DNA of 64,000 bases from Rhodococcus sp. KRD197. GTDB taxonomy: Bacteria > Actinomycetota > Actinomycetes > Mycobacteriales > Mycobacteriaceae. The translations under genes were made by a program, and so were the position numbers. Below, one piece after another: positions 9,179-18,987 of the stretch. Positions within the stretch are counted from its first letter, which is position 1; each line of letters starts with the position of its first letter. The stretch lies in assembly GCF_017168235.1 (NCBI RefSeq), contig NZ_JABFAO010000011.1, forward strand, positions 555,513 through 619,512. Reading direction: 5' to 3'. The notes beneath the pieces were generated by a model. It did no database searches and was not told the origin of the DNA. It saw nothing but the letters and a program-made list of their open reading frames with translations.

Positions 9179-9841
9179 ATGTCCATATCGGGGGCCATCA
9201 CTGCCGTCCTCCCATTGGCGGTGGGAGCAGTGTTCGCGCACTTGCCCATCACCGCGATGGCAGCCGGCCTGTCCACGTTGAACACCGGCCGTGTGCTCGC
9301 TCGGTTCACTGCCGGATGGCTGGCCGGCGTCGCGGCCGTCACTGCGGCCGGACTGTTGCTCGTGGACACCGCTGTCCTGGTCTCGGACTCGTCTGCTTGG
9401 GTGCGGTGGTTGAACCTGATTCTCGGTGTCGGTTTGATGGCGCTCGGAGCCCGTAGGCTCGTTGGACGTCTCCGGAGCGGTCCGGCCTCCGAAGAACCGG
9501 GTTGGGTCCAGACGGCGCGCGCACTCACCGGCGGTAGAGCTTTCGCGACCGCGTTCCTTCTCGGCTCGGTGAATCCGAAGAGCGCAATCATCGCGCTGTC
9601 GGCGGTGGCGGGCATCGTCGACGCGACTTCCGTCGTGGCCGTGCAGATCACGGCTGCGGTGGTTTTCGTGGCGGTGTCCAGCCTCGGCGTCGCCGCGCCT
9701 GCACTCGCGCTCCTCGTCTTCCGCGACCGTGCACGCAAGCCTTTGGATGCCTTCGTCGGCGGGTTCGTCAGGCACAGCGACATCGTGTTGACCGTGATTC
9801 TGATTGCCCTGGGCCTCTATGTGACACTCGGCGCTTTCTAG
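9179..9841 (+). CDS. GAP/Sap-family integral membrane protein
   Basis: The 220-residue protein has about six membrane helices. It has the GAP (Sap, sulfolipid-addressing) layout: an N-terminal ITAVLPLAVGAVFAHLPI, then a central cytoplasmic stretch, then a second hydrophobic half containing LLGSVNPKSAIIALSA. The ATG at 9179 is preferred because a GAGG site lies 9 bp before it and it removes a hydrophilic extension starting at 9140. In mycobacteria, relatives act in export of glycolipids or peptidoglycolipids. The substrate here is unknown. It runs against its neighbours, and its stop overlaps that of the membrane gene at 9838 by 4 bp. Confidence 0.8.
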   Translation: MSISGAITAVLPLAVGAVFAHLPITAMAAGLSTLNTGRVLARFTAGWLAGVAAVTAAGLLLVDTAVLVSDSSAWVRWLNLILGVGLMALGARRLVGRLRSGPASEEPGWVQTARALTGGRAFATAFLLGSVNPKSAIIALSAVAGIVDATSVVAVQITAAVVFVAVSSLGVAAPALALLVFRDRARKPLDAFVGGFVRHSDIVLTVILIALGLYVTLGAF

Positions 9842-10215
9842 TCGTCCATCAACTCGGTGAACTCGTGTTCGTTGCGCTCGGCCTTGCGTATGTACACCCA
9901 GCCGACGCCGAGTAGCAACGGGTAGACGACGATGCCGAGAATCAACCACGGCAACCGGATTCCGAACACCGTGGCCTGAGAGTAGGCGGGAACCAGCAGC
10001 CCGACGAGTGGGATCGCAAAGAGAATGCACAACGTCAGAGCGGCGAGTCGAACCGATAGCCACAGTTGCGCTCGCACAAGACTGCGCACCAACACGTCGC
10101 CGACTTCGGTCTGCTCCTGCACTTCTACGCGCGTGCGGACCATCCGAGCACCGCGCCGCTCGGCGAGAATCACCCGCTGGCGCTGGGGCCTCGGACCGGT
10201 CACCGACTCGACCAT
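9838..10215 (-). CDS. Small two-helix membrane protein of the symporter locus
   Basis: About 125 residues. An N-terminal basic cytoplasmic part (from MVESVTGPRPQRQRV) is followed by two membrane helices, the first around LAALTLCILFAIPLVGLLV and the second around LPWLILGIVVYPLLLGVGW. It ends in a charged tail. It resembles DUF485-type symporter partners in size and topology, although the sequence is not clearly that family. The start at 10215 overlaps the end of the LytTR regulator gene by 16 bp, so it is probably co-transcribed with the two-component genes. The long open frame upstream of 10215 is shadow sequence inside the regulator gene. Confidence 0.7.
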   Translation of the reverse strand: MVESVTGPRPQRQRVILAERRGARMVRTRVEVQEQTEVGDVLVRSLVRAQLWLSVRLAALTLCILFAIPLVGLLVPAYSQATVFGIRLPWLILGIVVYPLLLGVGWVYIRKAERNEHEFTELMDD

Positions 10216-11006
10216 GTCTGCAATGGGCCTCGGACCAGCCGGTCCTTGAGTTCCCGGGTGTGCCTTCGGCTCACCGGCAACTCGACGGCGGGCAACTCCC
10301 CGTCCGCGCGCAGGCACACCACCAGGCCCGATCCGACGCTTCTGATACCGGTCACCAACGACAACGACACCAGGTAAGAGCGGTGCACCCGCAGGAAACC
10401 GACGCCCGCCCATCGGCTTTCCAGCGCCGAGATCGGAATCCGCACGAGATGAGACCCGTTTGTGGTGTGCAGTCTGGCGTAGTCCCCCTCGGCCTCGACC
10501 CACCCGACGGAGGATCGCTGCACCAGCGTGGTGGTACCACCGAGCTCGACCGGAATGATCTCCTCCCCGCCTGCCGAGTCCTGGGCCTCGGCTCTGCGGC
10601 CGGCGACGATACGGCCGAGCGACTCGGCCAGCCGCTCCTCACGCAACGGTTTGAGCAGGTAATCGACGGCCCCCAGATCGAACGCGGCCACAGCTCGATC
10701 GTCGTGCGCCGTCACGAACACCACGGCAGGCGGACGCGCGAAATTGGCGAGAATTCCCGCCAGTTCCATACCGTCGAGACCGGGCATGTTGATGTCGAGG
10801 AACACTGCATCGATCGCTGGCGAGGACGGCCCCGGTTGCTGCTGCAACCGTCGGAGCGCGGTGGTCGCATCCGAGGCGGTGTTCACTTCGGTGACGGAAT
10901 CCTGCCTGTTGAGCAGGTATGCGATCTCGTCGAGTGCCGGCTTCTCGTCGTCGACGGCGAGCACGACGAGGCCGGTGGGAGCTGGCGGGTCAGCAGACGG
11001 TGTCAT
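10200..11006 (-). CDS. LytTR-family response regulator
   Basis: About 268 residues. An N-terminal receiver domain (VVLAVDDEKPALDE, phosphoacceptor Asp in VFLDINMPGLDG, Lys in YLLKPL) is followed by a C-terminal LytTR DNA-binding domain (from about residue 165, with VHRSYLVSL and a final SRRHTRELKDRL). The start at 11006 is chosen because GAGG lies 6 bp upstream. In-frame starts at 11018 and GTG 11030 are alternatives. It follows its kinase gene directly. By analogy with pyruvate-sensing LytS/LytTR systems (YpdAB, BtsSR), it probably controls the nearby monocarboxylate symporter. That link is inference from context. Confidence 0.88.
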   Translation of the reverse strand: MTPSADPPAPTGLVVLAVDDEKPALDEIAYLLNRQDSVTEVNTASDATTALRRLQQQPGPSSPAIDAVFLDINMPGLDGMELAGILANFARPPAVVFVTAHDDRAVAAFDLGAVDYLLKPLREERLAESLGRIVAGRRAEAQDSAGGEEIIPVELGGTTTLVQRSSVGWVEAEGDYARLHTTNGSHLVRIPISALESRWAGVGFLRVHRSYLVSLSLVTGIRSVGSGLVVCLRADGELPAVELPVSRRHTRELKDRLVRGPLQTWSSR

Positions 11007-11037
11007 GGGCGACCTCATCCTCTCATTCACGCTTGGG

Positions 11038-12210
11038 TCATGCGCGAATACCTGCTTTGAACTTCGGCACCCGCATGCTCACTTTCGTACCGGCACCAGG
11101 GGCGGTATCGACGACGAGGCCGAAGTCGTTGCCGAACGCCGCGCGCAGCCGGTCGTCGACGTTCGACAAACCGATATGGGCCGCTTCCTCCGCGTTCAGT
11201 GATCCCGAGCGCAATACCTCCGGGTCCATGCCCACGCCGTCGTCCTCGACACTGATGAGACAGTCGGTGCCCTCGTCCGCGGCAACGATGGTGATCGTCC
11301 CGCCCCCTGATCTACCGGAGAGGCCGTGCTGCACTGCATTCTCCACGAGTGGTTGCAACGCCAGGAACGGCAGCGCGACGCCCAAGACCTCGGGCGCCAC
11401 CTGCAGGGTCACTTGCAGGGAGTCGCCGAACCGGGCCCGCTCGAGCGTCAGGTAGCGATCGATATTGCGCAGTTCGTCGGCCAGCACCGTGAACTCTCCT
11501 GCGGTGCGGAACGAGTATCGGGTGAAGTCGGCGAACTCGAGCACCAGCTCGCGGGCCCGGTCCGGGTCGGTCCGCACGAACGACGCGATGGTTCCGAGCG
11601 CGTTGTAGATGAAATGGGGGCTGATCTGTGCCCGCAACGCCCGCACCTCGGCACGATCCAAACGGGCTCGGGAGGCATCGAGTTCGGCGAGCTCGATCTG
11701 ACCGCACGCGTACCGCGCGACCTCGGTGATGGCACCGAGCATGCCGGGACCGGGAACGTGCGTCGTGACGGCCCCGAACACACCGACGACACCGACGCCC
11801 TCGATCATCAACGGTTGCGCGATCAAGGCCCGCACCGAGTCGTCTGCACCGAGCGGGTGGGCCAGCAGTACCCGTCGTTCTCCATCGATCGCCCGTCGCG
11901 CGGTCAGCCGGAACTGCTCGATCAGTTCCTCGTGCTGCCCGTTCCAGGTCAGCAGTGTTGCGTCGGCGTCGCTCACCCCGAGGGCGTCGGCACCCATCAA
12001 TGCCCGCAGATGCGGCGCTGCCTCGGCCGCGGACTGTGCGTCCAGGCCCGTGCGCAGCGGTCGAGCCGCCAGCGACGCGGTGTGCAGCGTCGCGTGCACC
12101 GCGCGTTCCTCGGGCGTCGTCAAGGCTCTGCGTCCGCGAAGACTGATGACGGCGATCGCCACGATTGCGACGGCCATGATCACCGCAAACCACATGAGGG
12201 CATAGGTCAC
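11038..12210 (-). CDS. LytS/YehU-type sensor histidine kinase
   Basis: This 390-residue kinase has one N-terminal membrane helix (about residues 5-23), a GAF-like sensory region (about 45-175), the His_kinase dimerisation segment with phosphoacceptor in ISPHFIYNAL (about residue 203), and an HATPase domain with PLVENAVQHGL, DDGVGM and GLSNVDDRL. The GTG start has GGAGA upstream. Unlike multi-helix LytS proteins it has a single helix, so sensing is likely through the cytoplasmic GAF domain. The response regulator follows after about 30 bp. Confidence 0.88.
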   Translation of the reverse strand: MTYALMWFAVIMAVAIVAIAVISLRGRRALTTPEERAVHATLHTASLAARPLRTGLDAQSAAEAAPHLRALMGADALGVSDADATLLTWNGQHEELIEQFRLTARRAIDGERRVLLAHPLGADDSVRALIAQPLMIEGVGVVGVFGAVTTHVPGPGMLGAITEVARYACGQIELAELDASRARLDRAEVRALRAQISPHFIYNALGTIASFVRTDPDRARELVLEFADFTRYSFRTAGEFTVLADELRNIDRYLTLERARFGDSLQVTLQVAPEVLGVALPFLALQPLVENAVQHGLSGRSGGGTITIVAADEGTDCLISVEDDGVGMDPEVLRSGSLNAEEAAHIGLSNVDDRLRAAFGNDFGLVVDTAPGAGTKVSMRVPKFKAGIRA

Positions 12211-12251
12211 GGCGATTGTCTCCGGCAGGCGCGGCCGCTACGCATCATCGC

Positions 12252-13433
12252 TCACCCTCCCTGACATGTGTTGCGCGTGGGCAGTCCCGCGAATCGTTCG
12301 CCGATCCACCGGACACCGTCCGACGTCGCGAGCTGATCCGAGTGCCCCTGCTCCGGTGCCCGAGAAAACTCGACGATGTCACCCATCGAGCATGCCCGGG
12401 CGACGGCATCCTGTGTCCATTTCGGATCGATCAACTGGTCGCGTCCTCCGACGATCACCAGCAGCGGCACCGTGGTCGACCTTCGTGGCAGCGATACCGA
12501 CCGCAACCAGTCCGCCATCTCGACGCGCGCGGCCTCGGTTGCCGGCGCCGCGTCGGCGGGAGTCAAGCGCGTCGCCGCCTCGGCTTTTTGTACACCGAGC
12601 AGATCCGTGCACGCAGTGAGCGCGCGTCTTTCGGCCTCCAGTGCGCCACGGACGTACGCCGACCTGGTGACCTCGGGGCGCTCGAACTGCAGACCGTCCA
12701 CGAGAAAGGGAGTCAACAACATCTGTGGGAGCGTCATCGAACTGCCCGCATCGAACATCGGCGACAGGTTCAGCACCGGCGACAACGCGGCGCTGCCGAC
12801 GAGGTCGAGTCCGTCGCCGTAGTCGCCGCGCTCGGCAGCCGCCCACACTGCCTGTCCTCCTTGCGAATTGCCGATCGCTGCCCACCGGGTGCCGGCGGAC
12901 GGGACGACGTTTCTCGCCGCGCGCACCGCGTCGATCACGTTGTGGGCCGCGGCATCGGGATCGAGATACGGGTGTGAGCCGGGCGTTCCGATTCCCTCGT
13001 AATCGGTGACAGCGACCACCATTCCACGTTCGAGGAAGGGCGCCACCGTCCCGATGGTGCCGAGCAGGTTGGGGTAGAGCGATGGCGCGCATTCGTCGGT
13101 GACGCCGGTGGTTCCGTGCGCAACGGAGACGATCGGCCAACCCCCCTCGGGCGGATCACCTTTCGGGATGAACACGACCCCGGACACCTCGGTGCCCGCA
13201 TCGCCGGCACCCGAGGTGGATCGATACACCACGTGAACGGCCTCGGCCCCGAAGTAGCGCACAGCGAAGTCCGTGTGCCCCATCGTCATCTGCGAGACGA
13301 GCGATCCACGTTCCTCGCCCACCGGCGCTGGCGCCCAAGTCGTGATCGCCGCAGGAACGGCCTGGGACACAGGCTCGGCGCTGCAGGCCCCAAGGGTTCC
13401 CACCAGCGCCAACGCGAGTACTACCTTCCGCAT
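12252..13433 (-). CDS. Secreted lipoprotein lipase/esterase (LIP family)
   Basis: The 393-residue alpha/beta hydrolase has a lipoprotein signal: a basic start, a hydrophobic core and the lipobox LGAC with Cys near residue 17. The nucleophile elbow is GNSQGG (about residue 190), and an earlier VAHGTTG forms the oxyanion region. A C-terminal GRDQLIDP and EQGHSDQ supply the likely Asp and His. It resembles secretory triacylglycerol lipases common in Rhodococcus. The second of two adjacent ATGs (13433) is better spaced from GGAGG than 13436. The start region overlaps the stop of the antiporter gene, so the two are coupled. Confidence 0.85.
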   Translation of the reverse strand: MRKVVLALALVGTLGACSAEPVSQAVPAAITTWAPAPVGEERGSLVSQMTMGHTDFAVRYFGAEAVHVVYRSTSGAGDAGTEVSGVVFIPKGDPPEGGWPIVSVAHGTTGVTDECAPSLYPNLLGTIGTVAPFLERGMVVAVTDYEGIGTPGSHPYLDPDAAAHNVIDAVRAARNVVPSAGTRWAAIGNSQGGQAVWAAAERGDYGDGLDLVGSAALSPVLNLSPMFDAGSSMTLPQMLLTPFLVDGLQFERPEVTRSAYVRGALEAERRALTACTDLLGVQKAEAATRLTPADAAPATEAARVEMADWLRSVSLPRRSTTVPLLVIVGGRDQLIDPKWTQDAVARACSMGDIVEFSRAPEQGHSDQLATSDGVRWIGERFAGLPTRNTCQGG

Positions 13434-15070
13434 CATTGCCTCCAGCGTTCGAGTCGAGCCTCGGCCGCCGCCTCTTCGACATCCAAGCCGTCGAGGACGG
13501 CACGCAGAACCTCGTCGTCGAGGTCACCGTCATCTCTGGCCTTGACCAGGGCAGCCCGCTGCGCGACGAGGACGTTGCGACGCAACGTGTCGAACATCGT
13601 TCCGGCAGCGGCGAACCGCTCCTCACGGTCCTCGGTCTCGTCGGCGTCCAACCGGGCGCGGACCGACCGTCGGACGCGCTCGAGAACTGCCTCCACCGCC
13701 TCTCGATCCGCTCCCGGTAGGCCGGCATATGCGGTTTCGGTCAGATACTGCTCGGCCGCCGACCGAGAGATCGCCCGCGCCAACGCCTGCTGTTTCTCCG
13801 TCTGCTGCTGCTCGAGCGGGTCCGCGACGTCGAGCCTTCGGATCAGCATCGGCAGCGTCAAACCCTGGATCAGCAGTGTCCCCACGGCGACGACGAATGC
13901 AACGGCTTGAATGACTGCACGGCCGGGGAACGCCTCACCTGTAACGGTCACCAGTGGCACACCGGAGGCGGCAGCGAGTGTCACCACCCCCCGCATACCC
14001 GCCCACGACAGCACGAGATTCTGGCGCCAGGTCAACCCGACAGCGTCGGTGTCCTCGGTTCTGCGGCGGCGCAGCAGGGCGCGAAGCGCAGTCCGGCCGC
14101 CGGTGTTGACGAAGATCCAGGTCGGACGCACGAGGATCACGACGCCGAGAATCAGCACCGAGTAGGCGAAGACATGCAGCACCGGCAGTCCGTCGCTCTC
14201 GACCTGCTCGATGACCGATTTCAGTTGCAGGCCCATGTAGGCGAAGACGAACGCCTCGAGCACCAGGTCCATCAGCGGCCAGACCTGACGTTCCTGAATA
14301 CGTGTGGTCACCGCAACGTCTGCGGTGACCCGCCCGAGGACGAAGCCCGCGGTGACCACGGCCAGTACACCGGAGGCGTGAATTTCCTCGGCCGCAAGGT
14401 ATGCCGCGAAGGGAAGAACCAGGCCGAGAACGGTTTCGAGTGCGGAGTCCGAGATTCGGGCCCGCACGAACCGGACGATGCGAGCGAGTATCAATCCGAC
14501 GAGTACGCCCCCGACGATCTCGTAGGCGAAAAACAGTACGGGCGAGTCGATCTCGATTCGCTTGCCCGTCACCGATGCCACCGCGAGGGTGAACAGGGTC
14601 AACGCGGCCGCGTCGTTGACGAGGCTTTCACCGGTGAGGATCGACATCATGCGGGCGGGCAGACCGAGTTTGCGACCGACGGCCACCGCAGCCACGGCGT
14701 CGGGAGGTGCGACGACGGCGCCGAGGACCAGCGCGGCACCGAGGGTGAACTCGGGCACGAGCCAGTCCGCGAACCATCCGACCACGAAAGTCGTCACCAC
14801 CACCATGACGACGCCGAGGCGCAGAATGTGGCGGAGGTTCTTTCGGAAGCTGACGAACGAGAAATCCAGGGCCGCCGAGTAGAGCAGCGGGGGAAGTACC
14901 ACCCCGAGGATGAGTTCGGGCGAGAGCGTCACCTGTGGGACGCCCGGAATGAACGACGCGACCGACCCGACCGTCACGAGAACCAGCGGGACCTGCAGGT
15001 TCAGACGCTTCGCGAAGCCGGCCACCGCGACAGCGGCGATGACGACGAGAAGCAGTGTCGGTCCGTCCAC
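13433..15070 (-). CDS. CPA1-family Na+/H+ antiporter
   Basis: This 545-residue membrane protein has about twelve helices through residue 390 and a hydrophilic cytoplasmic tail of about 140 residues. Family markers include PPDAVAAVAVGRKLGLP and the ion-binding pair in GESLVNDAAALTLF, with a later LSWAGMRGVVTLAAA. These place it with NhaP/NHE-type exchangers (YjcE-like). It should exchange cytoplasmic Na+ or K+ for protons. The start is GTG. The lipase gene downstream overlaps its stop. Confidence 0.9.
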   Translation of the reverse strand: MDGPTLLLVVIAAVAVAGFAKRLNLQVPLVLVTVGSVASFIPGVPQVTLSPELILGVVLPPLLYSAALDFSFVSFRKNLRHILRLGVVMVVVTTFVVGWFADWLVPEFTLGAALVLGAVVAPPDAVAAVAVGRKLGLPARMMSILTGESLVNDAAALTLFTLAVASVTGKRIEIDSPVLFFAYEIVGGVLVGLILARIVRFVRARISDSALETVLGLVLPFAAYLAAEEIHASGVLAVVTAGFVLGRVTADVAVTTRIQERQVWPLMDLVLEAFVFAYMGLQLKSVIEQVESDGLPVLHVFAYSVLILGVVILVRPTWIFVNTGGRTALRALLRRRRTEDTDAVGLTWRQNLVLSWAGMRGVVTLAAASGVPLVTVTGEAFPGRAVIQAVAFVVAVGTLLIQGLTLPMLIRRLDVADPLEQQQTEKQQALARAISRSAAEQYLTETAYAGLPGADREAVEAVLERVRRSVRARLDADETEDREERFAAAGTMFDTLRRNVLVAQRAALVKARDDGDLDDEVLRAVLDGLDVEEAAAEARLERWRQ

Positions 15071-15099
15071 AGCTAGATCATGCCGCGTCGCCGTCCGAC

Positions 15100-15291
15100 C
15101 TACTTGTCGGGTATCGCCTTCTTGACGGCATCCTGCACCTTGTCGACCTTGTCGGCGTACTTGCCGCCGGTCTTGTCATCGACGAAGTCGCCCGCCTTCT
15201 CGACGGCGTCCTCGATCTTGTCCGAGTTCTCGGCGGCAGCCTGCTTGCCCTTGTCGACGAGACCCTTGAGGTTGTCCGAAAATCCCATCAT
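15100..15291 (-). CDS. Rv0909-like antitoxin (MT0933 family)
   Basis: This 63-residue, highly charged helical protein has [21 protein letters not shown] and ends in AVKKAIPDK. It belongs to the MT0933-like antitoxin family, of which Rv0909 is the M. tuberculosis member. Its ATG overlaps the stop of ctpE, the same neighbour as in M. tuberculosis. There the next gene is the toxin Rv0910. Here that homologue lies about 10 kb away at 4544-4978. An antitoxin role is therefore uncertain. It may act alone as a small amphipathic protein. Confidence 0.85.
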   Translation of the reverse strand: MMGFSDNLKGLVDKGKQAAAENSDKIEDAVEKAGDFVDDKTGGKYADKVDKVQDAVKKAIPDK

Positions 15292-17732
15292 CGCTCCATC
15301 TCGTAGGCGGTTGAATCCGGCTCACCAGAGCGTACCCGGCTCCGGAGCTCGGCTCTCTTCTGCAGCGCGCCGTTGATCAGCCAGGCGGCCTCGACGGCGA
15401 CGATCCCGACCGCGCCCACGACGAACGCAGTGGTGGTGAGTGCGACGTTGGACGGATCGAGCTTGAAGAACGTGCGGCAGAACGGAATCGTGAACAGCAC
15501 CAAATACCCGAGAACGGACCCGGCGATCAACGCGATCTTCCACCACACGTAGGGCCGTGCGACGAGCGCGAGAACCCACACCGCGATCACGATCAGCGTG
15601 ATCAATGCGGTCGTACTGGCCTGGGTCACCTGCGTCTCGGTGGCGTTCGGCCCCTCGTACGCGATGAGGTAGGAGGTGAACGTCGCGACACCGATGACGA
15701 TTCCCGACGGCACCGCCAGGCGCATGACCCGCGGCACGAAACCGCTTCGAGCTCGCTCGTGGTTGGGCGCGAGGGACAGGATGAAGGCCGGGATGCCGAT
15801 GGTGAACCAGGCGGCGATGGTCACGTGGCGCGGCAGGAAGGGATACGGCAGCGGTTCGGTGTCGAAAAGCTGTGAGAGCACACCGGATGCGCCGATCAGG
15901 AACGCCAGCAACACCGAGTACACGGTCTTGGTCAGGAACAGGTTGGAGACGCGCTCGATGTTGCCGATGACGCGTCGACCTTCGCCGACCACGTACGGAA
16001 GCGTCGCAAACTTGTTGTCCAGCAGCACGATCTGCGCGACCGCACGAGTCGCGGGGCTGCCCGAACCCATGGCGACGCCGATATCGGCGTCTTTGAGGGC
16101 GAGCACGTCGTTGACACCGTCGCCGGTCATCGCGACAGTGTGACCGCGTCCTTGCAGCGCACCGACCATTCGGCGCTTCTGATCGGGCCGCACTCGCCCG
16201 AACGTCGTGGACTTTTCGACGATGTCGGCCAGGCCGTCCTCGTCGTCCTCCGGCAATTCGCGGGCGTCGATCGGCTGACCCGGCAGGCCCAGTGACGCCG
16301 CCACCGCGCCGACGGAGACGGCGTTGTCGCCGGAGATGACCTTGACCGTCACCGACTGGCTCGCGAAGTATTCGAGCGTCTCGCGGGCGTCGGCGCGCAC
16401 TTTCTGTTCAAGGACCACCAGTGCGCGCGGTGTCACGACACCGGGGGCGTCGTTGTCGTCGACGGGGAGATCGCTGCTGGCGAGGAGCAGCACGCGCAAA
16501 CCGGCCGAGCCGACCTGTTCGGCCGCACGGGCGATATCCGATTCGGGATCGAGCAGAACGTCGGACGCGCCGAGCAACCAGTTTCCGTGCTCGCCGTAGG
16601 ACAGCCCACTCCACTTCTTGGCCGAGGAGAACGGCGCGACGGCGCTCTGAGTCCAACCCGGATCATCATCGAAGGCTTCGGCGATGGCAAGGACGCTGGC
16701 GTTCGGTCGCGGATCGTCGTGGGCCAGTGCGGCAAGCACGGACCCCAGCAGTCCTGCTTCTCCTTCGGAGACGACGCGCAGCTCCTTCAGGCGCATCCCG
16801 TTCTCGGTGAGGGTGCCGGTCTTGTCGGCGCAGACGACGTCGACTCGGGCGAGCCCCTCGATGGCGGGCAGTTCCTGCACGAGGCACTGGCGGTGGCCGA
16901 GTCGGACGATGCCGACCGCGAACGCGATGGACGTCATCAGCACCAGCCCCTCGGGGACCATCGGCACCAGTGCCGCGACCATTCCGCTCAGGGCCGGGCC
17001 GAGCGACTGGCCGCTGGAGAAGAGCTGGTTGTAAATGATCAGCGCGCCCGCGGGCACCATCAGATACGTGATGAACTTCAAGATCTTGTCGATGCCGCTG
17101 CGCAGCTCGGAGTGCACCAGCGTGAACTTGCTGGCCTCCTCGGCGAGCCGTGCGGCATAGGCCTCGCGGCCGACCTTGGTCGCCCGGTAGGCCCCGCTGC
17201 CGGCGACCACGAAACTGCCGGACAGCACCTGCGCGTCCACTGTCTTGTGCACCGCGTCGGCTTCTCCGGTCAACAGCGATTCGTCGATCTCGAGGCTCGC
17301 GCCCTCCACGACCTCGCCGTCGACGACGATCTGGTCTCCCGGGCCGAGTTCGATGATGTCGCCGAGTACCACTTCGTCGGGGGCTACCGCGCGGGCGGTG
17401 CCGTCGCGGCGCACCACCGGCTTGCTCTGCCCGACGATCGCGAGCTTGTCGAGCGTTCGCTTGGCGCGGATCTCCTGGATGATGCCGATACCGCTGTTGG
17501 CGATGATCAGGAGCCCGAACATGCCGTCGATGACAGACCCCGTCGCCAGCACGATGACAAGCAACACGCCGAGAATTGCGTTGATGCGGGTGAACACGTT
17601 GCCTCGGACGATGTCGCGCACCGACCGGCTGGCACGAGCGGGGACGTCGTTGGACTTCCCCTCGGACCGGAGGCGTACGACGTCCTTTTCGGAAAGCCCA
17701 CCCTCGTGGGGTGCGTCCGTCTCGATCGACAT
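15288..17732 (-). CDS. ctpE: P-type cation ATPase CtpE
   Basis: This 814-residue HAD-type ATPase has the actuator TGEAD motif (near residue 178), the phosphorylation site [10 protein letters not shown] (about 305-315), the P-domain [18 protein letters not shown] (about 530-547) and about ten membrane helices. The length and order match CtpE, which in mycobacteria is a Ca2+ uptake ATPase of the plasma membrane. The identification rests on its neighbours (Rv0909-like gene, MBL-fold gene) as well as the sequence. It is translationally coupled to the antitoxin-like gene downstream. Confidence 0.92.
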   Translation of the reverse strand: MSIETDAPHEGGLSEKDVVRLRSEGKSNDVPARASRSVRDIVRGNVFTRINAILGVLLVIVLATGSVIDGMFGLLIIANSGIGIIQEIRAKRTLDKLAIVGQSKPVVRRDGTARAVAPDEVVLGDIIELGPGDQIVVDGEVVEGASLEIDESLLTGEADAVHKTVDAQVLSGSFVVAGSGAYRATKVGREAYAARLAEEASKFTLVHSELRSGIDKILKFITYLMVPAGALIIYNQLFSSGQSLGPALSGMVAALVPMVPEGLVLMTSIAFAVGIVRLGHRQCLVQELPAIEGLARVDVVCADKTGTLTENGMRLKELRVVSEGEAGLLGSVLAALAHDDPRPNASVLAIAEAFDDDPGWTQSAVAPFSSAKKWSGLSYGEHGNWLLGASDVLLDPESDIARAAEQVGSAGLRVLLLASSDLPVDDNDAPGVVTPRALVVLEQKVRADARETLEYFASQSVTVKVISGDNAVSVGAVAASLGLPGQPIDARELPEDDEDGLADIVEKSTTFGRVRPDQKRRMVGALQGRGHTVAMTGDGVNDVLALKDADIGVAMGSGSPATRAVAQIVLLDNKFATLPYVVGEGRRVIGNIERVSNLFLTKTVYSVLLAFLIGASGVLSQLFDTEPLPYPFLPRHVTIAAWFTIGIPAFILSLAPNHERARSGFVPRVMRLAVPSGIVIGVATFTSYLIAYEGPNATETQVTQASTTALITLIVIAVWVLALVARPYVWWKIALIAGSVLGYLVLFTIPFCRTFFKLDPSNVALTTTAFVVGAVGIVAVEAAWLINGALQKRAELRSRVRSGEPDSTAYEMER

Positions 17733-17756
17733 GGCGGTAAGCCTAGGCGCAAACGC

Positions 17757-18860
17757 TCAGCCGAGTCGTGCCCACCACCGATCGCCTGCGAAGCCGTGTG
17801 AGACGTCGAGACGCTGCCCGGGAATGGGCACCGCCGTCGTGACCGATGCCTGTTCGGCCGCGGCTTCGAGTCGCAGAATCGGCTCGGACCACGGGTGGAA
17901 TGCCAGGTTGAAAGTGGCCCAGTGCACCGGCACCAGAACACCACCGCCCAGATCGCCGTGCGCGCGCACGGCCTCCTCAGGGTTCATGTGAATGTCCGCC
18001 CAGCGCGGATCGTAGGCGCCGACCGGCAGCAGAGTCAGGTCGAAGGGCCCGTATTTTGCCCCGATCTCGGCGAACTTGACGGTGTAGCCGGTGTCACCGC
18101 CGAAGAACACGCGGTGTTTCGGTCCGGCGAAAGCCCAGGACGCCCACTGCGTCAGGTCGCGCCGCAGTCCTCGTCCGGAGAAGTGGCGCGCCTCGGTGCA
18201 GGTGATGGTGATACCGGCAATCTCGGTCTGCTCGTCCCAGTCGAGTTCGATGATGCGATCCTCGGGGACCTTCCAGTGCCGCAGGTGCGCGCCGATGCCG
18301 ATCGGCACCACGAACGGAGCATTCTGCAGACCGGCGAGCCGCTGAATGGTCGCCTTGTCGAGATGGTCGTAGTGATCGTGGGAAATGACGATCGCATCGA
18401 CCTTCGGCAGCCCATCCAGCGAGATCGGGGTGGGGTGGAGTCTGGCCGGGCCGACGGTCTTCGAGGGCGAGACGCGGTGGCTCCAGACCGGATCGGCGAG
18501 CACTCGGCGGCCGTCGATCTCCACGAGGACCGAGGAGTGGCCGTACCAGGTCACTGCCGACTCGCCCGCGTCGACGGGCGCCACCGGAGGCGCCAGTGGG
18601 ATGGGCTGCTGCGGTCGGCCCGTGGCACCGCGCCGCATCAACGAGAGCAGAATCGACTCCCCGTCGCTGGCGCTGAAACTCGCACTCGGCTCCGTGTTGT
18701 GGAACCGTCGGCCGCGATAGCGCGGCGAACCGGCCGCGTACGGCGCGATGGACTGCGTGCGAGCACCGATTTGCGACGGCAGGCCCCAGGCCGCCCGGGC
18801 CAACCAGGTGGCGCCGGCGAAGGCCGCGGCTACCGGCACGATCTTGTTGTTCTTCACCAT
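17757..18860 (-). CDS. Metallo-beta-lactamase-fold hydrolase (Rv0906-like)
   Basis: This protein of about 367 residues has the metal site HDHYDHLD (near residue 180) and later metal ligands in FFGGDTGY and PVHWATF. It resembles NAPE-PLD-like/UlaG-type enzymes and M. tuberculosis Rv0906. The N-terminus from MVKNNKIVPVAAAFAGATWL looks like an uncleaved or weak signal segment. I chose 18860 rather than an upstream ATG at 18995 because the extension would run into the htpG promoter. It sits 25 bp upstream of ctpE on the same strand. The substrate is unknown; a phospholipid or phosphodiester is plausible. Confidence 0.86.
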   Translation of the reverse strand: MVKNNKIVPVAAAFAGATWLARAAWGLPSQIGARTQSIAPYAAGSPRYRGRRFHNTEPSASFSASDGESILLSLMRRGATGRPQQPIPLAPPVAPVDAGESAVTWYGHSSVLVEIDGRRVLADPVWSHRVSPSKTVGPARLHPTPISLDGLPKVDAIVISHDHYDHLDKATIQRLAGLQNAPFVVPIGIGAHLRHWKVPEDRIIELDWDEQTEIAGITITCTEARHFSGRGLRRDLTQWASWAFAGPKHRVFFGGDTGYTVKFAEIGAKYGPFDLTLLPVGAYDPRWADIHMNPEEAVRAHGDLGGGVLVPVHWATFNLAFHPWSEPILRLEAAAEQASVTTAVPIPGQRLDVSHGFAGDRWWARLG

Positions 18861-18987
18861 TTCCACATTAGGTGAGCGGGGCGCCGTGCGTCGGCTCGTG
18901 CGGACGCGGGCACAATCGAGTTGCGTCCCGACGCCCTTTGTAAAATAACTGCGACGGTTTTGCTCTAGAAGGAGATCGCACACACTC

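Noticed and set aside
9089-10063. Minus-strand open frame opposite the GAP-family gene
   Set aside because: No hydrophobic pattern or domain. The plus frame has six helices and a ribosome site.
13907-15076. Plus-strand open frame over the antiporter gene
   Set aside because: Composition is His/Asp/Arg-rich with no domain. The minus strand is a clear Na+/H+ antiporter.
16587-17801. Plus-strand open frame opposite ctpE
   Set aside because: The P-type ATPase motifs on the minus strand settle the coding frame.
18861-18987. Heat-shock operator (HAIR or CIRCE) before htpG
   Set aside because: No CTTGAGT-type or CIRCE inverted repeat is present. Only a TAAAAT box is visible.
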